Assembly (NCBI GenBank): GCA_013397455.1
Contig: VYZB01000746.1
Span: 217,721-281,720, forward strand
Length of the DNA stretch: 64,000 nucleotides
Direction of reading: 5' to 3'
DNA from: Crotophaga sulcirostris
Taxonomy: Eukaryota > Chordata > Aves > Cuculiformes > Crotophagidae
Shown here: positions 55,927 through 64,000 of the stretch, one piece after another
Numbering within the stretch: position 1 is the first letter of the stretch
Layout of the letters: every line of letters begins with the position of its first letter
The notes under the pieces: generated by a model
Seen by the model: only the letters and a program-made list of their open reading frames with translations
Databases searched by the model: none
What the model was told of the DNA's origin: nothing
Made by a program: the position numbers and the translations under genes

Positions 55927-57770
55927 GAATTTGCTGATTAATTTATTTTTAATGAGAGTGAAGTATACCGAGTACCAAAATAAACTTTACTTTGTGTATC
56001 TTACTGCTCCTGAAATAGATGGAAAAATTAATGGTAGATATTTTGGCTCAAAGCTACATACATTATTTCATATACAAACCAGTCACTTAAACTTTAACCC
56101 CTTTCCTGCAATGTAATTTAAACCCGGGCTCGTGTTACCCATGCCATGGGAACACAGGACCGGGATTACACCACCATCCACCCCGGTGCTGCACACAGGT
56201 CAGAGGTTGTGTCACATCTGTGAAGCCAGCAAGGGAGTCGAAGTCATGGGACCACTGGTCTGGAGGTGACAATGCCTTTTGTACTGCAGGTATCAACAGC
56301 CACGTGGTCAAAATTGAACCCTCTCCTATGTTTATGGGCAGGAGGCTCCAGAAATAAAGGTGCCAGGTTGTGGTCATTGGCATCTGCTTTTGGGCTTTTT
56401 ATTAATGTGAGAATAAAGACCTATAATCACAGTGCTCTACTTATTCCATAAAATGCCTCCAACCACCCCAGCTGTTACAGGACTGAGCCAGCTGTCAGGG
56501 TGTGTTTTGTACAGGAGTGTGCGGGGTCTGGTAAGAGAATAAGACAAAAGCTGTCTGTGAATGAAAAGGGTTATCTGTTAGAGAGCAAAAAGACACTGGA
56601 GGCTACGGAGGGCAAGAGAAGGCTTTGCTTCCCCACTGTTAGTTCCCTGGAGAGAGGATTTGGATGTAGAATATAACTCCTATTACTCCTGAGAGGTGCA
56701 TGCCAATAGGCTACAAACGTGCCGTTGCCAATATCTTGTGTATGAGATGTCTTTACAACCAGGATTTGGAGTCCTTGGGAGAGAATACATTGCCAGTGCC
56801 AAAACCTGCCCTGTGCCAGTGTTACCACAACAATGACGAACAGTTAAAACTGAGTCCTGCGCTGCTTCGGGTGCAGCAGAGAGCAGGGTTTGTGAACCAA
56901 GCCCATCTTTCCCCAGTTTGGAGGTTTTGCAGAGGGAAGGATTGAAGGTGTTTTGCTTAGGGACAGTTCTTTGTTATTGCTGCTGGGTTATCTGGAAATG
57001 GTCTCAGCATCAACTTGGGGACGCTTAATGTATTTTAAGTGAATATAAGCGTACACGTTGCTTCTGGAAGAAGCCACGTTGAGCACTATCACCCAACCTC
57101 ACATCAGCTTTCCCAGGTGTCTTAAAATCAAAAGACACGAGCCTCTGAGAAGCACTCATTACTTCATCTAGATCTTGGCTTTCTTGTTTCTGTGAGTGGA
57201 AATGAAGGGCCAATGCTCAGCATCTTCCCTTCCTTCTCTGCTGTTTTGTACCACTGGGATAGTAGGTGCGTGTTTTGCCCATCGGGTCAAACTTTGCAAA
57301 GTCTCTTCCTTCAGAACGATGTTTGGGAGTGGATGAGGAGCCACCTGATACCTGTCGGTGCCTACTCTGTATTTTAGGTGGTTGAGTGTTTTTCCGTGTC
57401 ATCTCAGCTTCTGTGTTCACACTGCCTTTTGCTATTTCTATCTAAGTTTTCTCCTGCTTCTTTAAACAGATGAAGTGCTGAGAGCTCAGGCATCCTTGAG
57501 GACTTCCACATTTCCTGTACTGCCCAGGTGCCTGAGTCCTGTTAAAGTGCAGTTGCTACTTCCCATATTTCTGAATCATAACCTCACCTTCCACAAAGTT
57601 TCTGAAATTTCTGAAGCAACAACTCCTCTGCAGGGTTTTTGGAAGTAGGAGAGTGTGGAAGAATAGAAGAGTGGGTCAGAAGGTATGGTGTGGCTCCATC
57701 ACAGGGACCATGCTAACAGTCACCATCCCCTCCCCACTGATGCTCACCCTCCCGCGACTTTGCTGTTCTT
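55927..57770. other. Intergenic UQCC1-FAM83C, nothing recognised
   Basis: Unique-looking sequence. Open frames on both strands (for example 56571-56828 on -, 56700-56945 on +) overlap and have no known motif. Confidence 0.5.
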
Positions 57771-58527
57771 CATAGAATCATGGAATGGTTTGGGTTGGAA
57801 GCGACCTCAAAGCCCATCCAGTTCCAACCCCCTGCCATGGACAGGGACCCCTCCCACTGGATCAGGGGGCTCCAAGCCCCATCCAACCTGGCGTGGAACA
57901 CCTCCAGGGATGGGGCAGCCACCACTGCTCTGGGCAGCCTGGGACAGGGCCTCCCCACCCTCATAGCAAAACATTTCTTCCCAAGATCTCATCTCAATCT
58001 CCCCTCTTTCGGCTGAAAACCTTTCCCCCTCATCCTGTCCCTGCCCTCCCTGATCAAGAGCCCCTCCCCAGCTTTCCTGGAGCCCCTTTCAGTACAGGAG
58101 GCTGCTCTGAAGTCTCCCTTAAGACCTTAAGGTCTTCTCTTCTCCAGGCTGAACAACCCCAGCTCTCTCAGCCTGTCCTTGTACAGGAGGTGCTCCAGCC
58201 CTTGGATCATCTCCGTGGCCTCCTCTGGGCTCATTCCAACAGATCCCTGTCCTTCCTGTGCTGAGGATTCCAGAACTGAATGTAGGGCTCCAGGTGGGGT
58301 CTCAGCAGAGCAGAGGGGCAGAATCCCAGCCCTCACCCTGCTGGTCCCACTGCTTTGGATGCAGCCCAGGACATGAGTGCACATTGCCAGCTCATGTGAA
58401 GCTTCTCATCCCCCAAGTCCTTCTCCTCAGGACTGCTCCCAATCCATTCCCTGCCCAGCCTGGATTTGCGCTTGGGATTGCCCTGACCAAGGTACAGGAC
58501 CTTGCACTTGGTCTTGCTGAGGTTCCC
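57771..58527 (-). mobile_element. CR1 LINE fragment, longest antisense copy
   Basis: Antisense copy from the tail (CATAGAATCATGGAATGG) through the full UTR and ORF2 C-terminus. It extends 5' into the NKAKCKVLHLGQGNP region (the reverse frame reads KTKCKVLYLGQGNPKRKSRL). About 750 bp, with small deletions near 58120 and 58375. Confidence 0.94.
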
Positions 58528-61243
58528 CACTTTGATCTCTTTATCTGATCCCTATTGTCTTCTTGTATAATAAAATCTAATCAAGACTTTCTTGCTCTTT
58601 TCTCTTCAAGAGGCTGCAATAAAGCTGTGCCCCTTTTGTTCTGCTGAACTGTGCTGTGTGAGGCTTGACTGGGCCTTTGGTGTCCTGAGGCTGGATGAAC
58701 ATCTTCCAGATTTCCTGATGCTGGAACTTCCACCACTCTGCAGCATCCCTTAGGGAGCAATATCTCCATCTTTTGGACACGCTGTGTCTGCATAGCCTGG
58801 CCCTCAGCGCTGTCAGTCTGTCCTGAAAGTACAAGAAGTCAAGGGTAGGGCAGAAGCTCACACAGGAGCCTGGAAACATTGGCGAGGACATCGGAAAGAC
58901 CCCGAGGTTCGACTTGAGTGAGCGGCTGGCCCTGCTGCTGAGGCAGTTGTGCTGTGCTTGCAAAGTGTCCTTATCTCTTCTCTACCTGCAAAGGGACCAT
59001 CACCCACTGGTGCTGTGGGCTGTGCTAGGGTGGGTGTGAAGATCTCATGAGCCTTCCCAGACTCCTCTGGGTAGCTTTATTTCACTGCTACCCTTTCCCC
59101 AGGTGTTTAGGGATGCCCTGTGCATCCTCCATGTGTTCTCTCTGAAGTTGCTGAACATGTTGAGGGAGTACTTGTTTTGCTTACAGTCATTCAACCTGCC
59201 TAACAGCTTGCTCTGCTTGTTTGTGGGACAGCAGAGATGTGGGCCTCATCCTTGCAGTGGGAATGCAGGGCAGGAGCTCACACAAGCAGGATTCCACCTC
59301 CTGCTGTTACATTTCAGTGGCTGCTCTGGATGTGATGTGCTGGGAGCAACCAGGGAGTTGAGGGCAAGTGACAATAGAGCTGCTTGCGGGGCCTGGGGCA
59401 GACTCATGTGAACAAACCAGCAACACCAGCTATCCTGTTGCTATTGTCTTGTATAGGGATGTTCAGGTAGGAGGACGCTGCAGCCGGGTTCTGTTGGTGC
59501 TGGCACACTACTGCAGCTCTCCTACAAAGTGAGAGCTCCAGCTCTGCTGCATGGTGAGAGCTCCAGCACGCTTGTTTAGGAACAAGGAGTCCTGCACACG
59601 CAAAGCCTTCATTAACGATTACATCACTGACAACACGAGTGAGCTGAGCTCGTTTGTTCCTCATCCCACCTGCTGCCTGGGCTGCCCCACATCCTGTCAG
59701 AGCCAGGCATCCTGTAAGGATTTGCTCATTGTCCCACATCCTTCCCTTCGTACCCTCTTCCTGCTGGTAACTGGACCTACAGATGTTACAATGCCCAATC
59801 CCGTTTCTGTGTGTTTCCTTTGGAAGGAGAGAAGGAAGAGATGCCTGAAAGTGCTTTTTCATGTGCTCAGTACAGGGGGCAGCAACGGGAAGAGGCACAC
59901 CGGGATTCTTCTCATGATGGCCGTGAGTTGGCAGCCTGAGGAGCTCAGGGCTGGACCTCCAAGGGCTGCTAGAGCGACTCCATGGCCACATGTTGGCTTC
60001 CCTTCACGACACACGGGTGAGGAGGGACCTCAGAGTGGCAACTGGAAAATGCTGTGTGCTGGGCACACCGCTGAGCAGGGAACCAGCAGAGAAGGTAGGG
60101 TTGTCCACCTTCCCTGCCAGCTCTAGCAGTCACATCATTTGGCCGATAGCTGGCAACTGGTGCCCAGTGCTCTCCTCCAGCTGAGCAAGTGCAAAGCCAT
60201 CGCTCCCCTGATTTGGAAGAGTCTTAACATATGAATGGAAAAAATGAAACAAGGAATTCTTGTTCTTAAAAGAATGATTCCATAACGCCCATTTCAGGAA
60301 ACTCAGACAAAAATCTGAGAGACCTGACTGCGTTGCTCTTTCTGTGAGTTCAGTGCCGACAGAGGTTTCAGTGCAGTAACAGAAATTTGGGCTTTTCTCA
60401 TCTGGCGGCGCTCGTTGTTTACATATGGCAATGTTTATGATATTGCTATGCAGATGCCTTCTAGAAATGCCTATAGTTAAGAGTCTTGGAGCCCTGTGAT
60501 GTTCTAAGGTGGAAGATGTGGAGTTCAATCTGAAATAAAGAGAGGGTGAAAAGCGAATCTGGCTTCTCCTGTTCCCACATGGGTGTTCTCCAAGAAGAGT
60601 CCTGCCATGAAACAGCCTGGCAGGCTCCTCAATGTTTGTGCATGAAAAGGAAGCAGCAGGTGCACTTTGTGGAAAGTCCAGGCAAGGTGTTTGTGCTTGG
60701 TGAGCCCCAGGAACATGGAGTGGGACACAAGTATTGCCTAATGCTCAGATTCCAACTGAGCTCAGGTATCAGCCAGAGTCGAGCTGCCTGGGGACATCGA
60801 CTCGGATCTGGGACTTGGAGTGTGTGTTCAACCAGAGGGAATTTTTCCCTTGTCTTTCTCTGTTGATTGCAGAAGGTGTGTAGGCAACACTTCCAGATGA
60901 GATACTTGCTTTTAGATGGCAAAAAATGGCTGATGGGATTCCCACATCCTCATCTAATTTGAGATGTGTTCAGGGTAAACCTCAGCCCCTGGCTTGGGCA
61001 GCCTGAGGTCGGTTGCTCAGAGGAGAGAGGTGAGCGCTCTCGTGACACATTTCATCCAACCCATTTCAGGTGCCAGGGGCAGGTGAGGCATCTCACTCCA
61101 GGGAATCTCTGCCTCTCCCCACCGACACTGAAGAAGCCCATCTGAGATGTGCTTTCGTTTGCTGAGGTCCATCAGAAATTACTGGAGGGAGAGGAGATCA
61201 TTACTGAACTCCAGCTGGGGACAGTGGAAATCCCTGTACGTTG
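58528..61243. other. Intergenic, nothing recognised
   Basis: 2.7 kb without CR1. Long overlapping frames on opposite strands occur at 59404-59991 (-) and 59551-60126 (+), neither with a recognisable domain. A short direct repeat of GTGAGAGCTCCAGC lies at about 59530 and 59557. Confidence 0.45.
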
Positions 61244-61540
61244 CAGAGTCATGGAATGGTTTGAGGCGGAAGGTACCTCAAAGCCCATCCAGTTCCATCC
61301 CCCTGCCATGGGCAGGGACACCTCCCACTGGATCAGGGGGCTCAGAGCCCCATCCAGCCTGGCCTGGAACACCTCCAGGGATGGGGCAGCCACCACTGCT
61401 CTGGGCAACCTGGGCCAGGGCCTCCCCATCCTCACACCAAAACATTTCTTCCTCAGATCTCATCTCAATCTCCCCTCTTGCAGCTGAAAACCCTTCCCCC
61501 TGAGCCTTCTCTTCTCCAGGCCGAACAACCCCAACTCTCC
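61244..61540 (-). mobile_element. CR1 LINE fragment with internal deletion
   Basis: Antisense tail (GAGTCATGGAATGG) and UTR, then a jump at about 61500 from CCCTTCCCCCTG directly to AGCCTTCTCTTCTCCAGG. This removes about 90 bp of the ORF2 terminus seen in other copies. Confidence 0.9.
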
Positions 61541-62158
61541 CTTAGGTTAGCTGTCCAGTCGTGATTCATTCCAGCTGGCTTAGAACTTACTGTCTGAATG
61601 TGCTGGGTCTCACTCAGGCATAGGTGTCTCTCTCCATTGACTGTAGACTGGTGGTTATTAGAGAGCACATTGAGCTTCTCGACAGCTTAATTTAGCCCAG
61701 AAGGACATAATCTACAGGGATTTTGTGTCTTGTAGAAAAAAGGTCATCTGATTAGATCAGCTAGCCAACCAGTTCTTCATTCTCTGGTTAGCCTTGTGGA
61801 GTTTGGTAGCTCCAGGGTGAGGGAGCTGAATGGGGCGAAGAGGACTGAGGCCTCCTGTGCACAGCTCTTCGTGTGCTGCATTGTGTTCTGGGAGGCACAT
61901 TCCTAACGCAGTATTTTAAATCACATATTGATATCTGCCTGTATTGTTTCTCAAAAAAACAGCTCCATGAGGATTTTGGGGAGGTGGAGTTAACTAATCA
62001 CAAAATACCCATCGGGTGGATGGTACAGTCACCAGGCCCCTAAGTTTGAACGTCCCTTCCCTGAGGGATTTGCAGGGAGGTGCTAAAAGCCCACATGAGC
62101 TGTTGTAGCCTGTGATAATTAGGGATGTGAGCTGGGCTAAGGATCCTGCTGAGCTTCA
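61541..62158. other. Intergenic, nothing recognised
   Basis: Unique sequence between two CR1 copies. Confidence 0.5.
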
Positions 62159-62581
62159 TGCTGGAGCACCTCCCATCCAAGGACAGGCTGAGAGAGTTGG
62201 GGTTGTTCAGCCTGGAGAAGAGAAGACTCCAAGGAGACCTCAGAGTAGGTTTCCAGTGCTGAAAGGGGCTCCAGGAAAGCTGGGGAGGGGCTCTTGATGA
62301 GGGAGTGCAGGGACAGGATGAGGGAGAAGGGTTTTCAGCTGCAAGAGGGGAGATTGAGATGAGATCTTGGGAAGAAATGTTTTGCTATGAGGGTGGGGAG
62401 GCCCTGTCCCAGGTTGCCCAGAGCAGTGGTGGCTGCCCCATCCCTGGAGATGTTCCAGGCCAGGTTGGATGGGGCTTGGAGCCCCTGATCCAGTGGGAGG
62501 TGTCCCTGCCCATGACAGGGGGTTGGAACTGGATGGGCTTTGAGGTCCCTTCCAACCCGAACAGTTCTAGAATTCTATGAT
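62159..62581 (+). mobile_element. Young CR1 LINE fragment with tail
   Basis: Sense copy from GCTGGAGCACCTCCCATCC through the UTR to GTTCTAGAATTCTATGA. AGATCTTGGGAAGAAATG subfamily. It lies about 600 bp upstream of the FAM83C start. Confidence 0.94.
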
Positions 62582-63172
62582 ATCCAAAAAGACAGAGAAG
62601 CCAACAGTCTACCAGAGCCTGGGCTCCCAAGGAACGCTGAGGAGGAGCATTAGCTATGGTTCAGGAATTAACAGTTGGCTGAGTCTGATTACCTACTTGA
62701 GATATTTGTATTTCATTGTAACTGACACCGAGAAGTATGTTTGATTTGGCGCAAATTTCATGCAGGAACAAGTTTCAGCATCTGCATTTCCACTGTGAGC
62801 ACAACGAGGGACAAAACAGGTTAGAGCCTGTTTGGCCAAGGGTGGGGACCTCTCATTCAGCAAGGGGAGGGCAGTACATAAATCAGTTACAGAGAAAGGG
62901 AAGGAGCTCCCCTTGTAAAAGGACACAGTAAGCACCAAGTGTCAGATGTTGGAGGAAGCCAAGTGAGGGAGCTGGGAACAGCCAGCTCCTCCCCCAGAGT
63001 GGGAGGCTGTACCTGGTGATTAACTCCTGAGCAGAGGAGTGGAGCTCATGCTGAGTCCTGAAGGAACCTGTTGGGAGGAGCTCAGGAGTGCAAGAGGGCC
63101 AGAAAAGACCTGGACTCAGACAGAAGACTAACCCAGATGGAGAGGCACTTACTTGCCTCAGCAGCTCCAGTT
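62582..63172 (+). promoter_or_regulatory. FAM83C: FAM83C upstream / probable 5' UTR region
   Basis: Unique sequence between the last CR1 and the FAM83C coding start. A TA-rich word (TACATAAAT, near 62875) could act as a weak TATA box. No CpG island like that of UQCC1 is seen, which fits a tissue-restricted gene. The assignment as promoter rests on position only. Confidence 0.3.
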
Positions 63173-63727
63173 ATGTTCAACTACCTGGCAGCAGAGGTGA
63201 GACCCCAGTTCCACCGTGGCTATGGGGGCCAGCAAGGGGTGGCTGGGCCACTGAAGACCCGCCTGGAGCGGCTGAAGAAGCCGTGGTGGAGGGAGCCCAC
63301 CTCGCTGGTGCTGCAGCACAGTGAGACTGCCCGGCTCGCCGTCGACGCCTTCCTGGAGCAGGGGGAGCACGGATACCTGAGCGCCATCGCCGAGGAACGG
63401 GAGCTGCCTTTTCTTTCCACCCTGGACATGGAATATATGAACCATCAGAGAAACCAAAGCCTTCCAGATCCCAATTCAATGAAAGACAAAGAGGCTGACC
63501 CTGGCGACGTGGACACTGGAGACAGGTCCTCCCTCAACTCTGAACTAACATCTGGTACCTACTTTCCACTCATGTCTGATGTGCACCCTCCAGAGCTGGA
63601 GCTGGGGTGGCCAGTGACACCGATCCTCACAGTGGCTAACCCGACTCAAGCCACTGTGATTTTCCAAAGAAACAAATCCAACAGCATCAAGGATTTGCTC
63701 CGGTCGCTGATCAGCCGCGCACGGACG
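63173..63727 (+). CDS. FAM83C: FAM83C, first coding exon (partial gene)
   Basis: FAM83 proteins share an N-terminal DUF1669 domain with a PLD-like fold that lacks phospholipase activity and binds casein kinase 1 isoforms. This exon gives 185 codons: PLKTRLERLKKPWWRE (residues 26-41), LVLQHSETARLAVDAFL (45-61), ERELPFLSTLD (75-85), the family signature SGTYFP (127-132), PPELELGWP (139-147) and IKDLLRSLISRART (172-185). It stops at donor ACG|GTACGT in phase 0, just before the VIAIVMD-type strand expected in exon 2, outside the window. The start at 63173 (Met-Phe) resembles the mammalian start; an in-frame ATG at 63137 would add 12 residues, and a stop at 63059-63061 limits further extension. 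The choice of member C rests on sequence plus its place after UQCC1. Confidence 0.85.
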
Positions 63728-64000
63728 GTACGTATAGAGCTGCGTCCCTTGAGTGGCACCTTGTGCCACAGCACCCGTGTCCTGGTGGCCGGTCCCACAT
63801 CTGTGCCCCACATGCTCCAAGCTGTTGCCACTCTCTCCATGTCTGACATGATGTGATTGCTTTTTCTCTAGCAGATCTGTAACTGTACTTGCTCCTTTCC
63901 TTTCCTGTAATTTCTTTCTGCCTGGGATTCCATGCCATGCCTGTAAGGTGCTCTGCGGCTGTTGCTGTGGGTGTGCAGAGCACTGAAAGTACCAAAAAAA
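63728..64000 (+). other. FAM83C: FAM83C intron 1 (start)
   Basis: Begins GTACGT and continues past the window end. No features seen. The frame open to 63856 is intronic read-through. Confidence 0.7.

Noticed and set aside
59404..60126. Overlapping frames of 195 (-) and 191 (+) codons in the intergenic region
   Set aside because: They overlap on opposite strands, lack any recognised domain and have no supporting splice or poly(A) context that favours either.
1..64000. CRISPR arrays, operons, phage or other prokaryotic systems
   Set aside because: All signals are those of vertebrate nuclear DNA; the repeats are dispersed LINE copies, not regularly spaced arrays.

Overview
This is nuclear DNA from a bird. 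Evidence: dozens of CR1 (chicken repeat 1) non-LTR retrotransposon fragments carry the avian 3' tail of short ATTCTATG-type repeats. Two vertebrate genes have clean GT-AG exons. One gene has a CpG-rich promoter. I count about 36 CR1 pieces, roughly 12 kb or a fifth of the window. That is high for a bird, and many pieces look young, so a CR1-rich lineage such as woodpeckers and relatives is possible. That lineage guess is inference only.

Layout. Positions 1-10578 are intergenic, repeat-rich and without a recognisable gene. In mammals the neighbour on this side is GDF5. Positions 10579-10828 hold the UQCC1 promoter and first exon in a GC-rich block with GC boxes, an NRF1-type site and a YY1-type core over the start codon. 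UQCC1 runs on the + strand from 10675 (ATG) to 54228 (TGA). Nine coding exons join in frame to a 267-residue precursor. Intron 6 is very large (18.3 kb) and contains a mariner-type transposase fossil and a 475-base assembly gap that lies inside a CR1 copy. A likely poly(A) signal lies at 55300. Positions 55326-63000 are intergenic with two large CR1 copies and a diverged tandem duplication. From about 63173 to 63727 lies the first coding exon of FAM83C, also on +, which continues beyond the window.

The UQCC1-FAM83C order and shared orientation match the mammalian GDF5-UQCC1-FAM83C-EIF6 neighbourhood as I know it. UQCC1 is a mitochondrial assembly factor for respiratory complex III. FAM83C is a DUF1669 protein of a family that scaffolds casein kinase 1. 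The two are neighbours by conserved synteny and I see no functional link.

I did not find a new defence system, operon or other unknown machinery. The points most worth a second look concern mobile elements: a CR1 with a twin-priming-like 5' inversion, two nearly identical inverted CR1 copies flanking the UQCC1 body, CR1 copies pressed against both sides of the UQCC1 promoter, and an internally deleted mariner relic.
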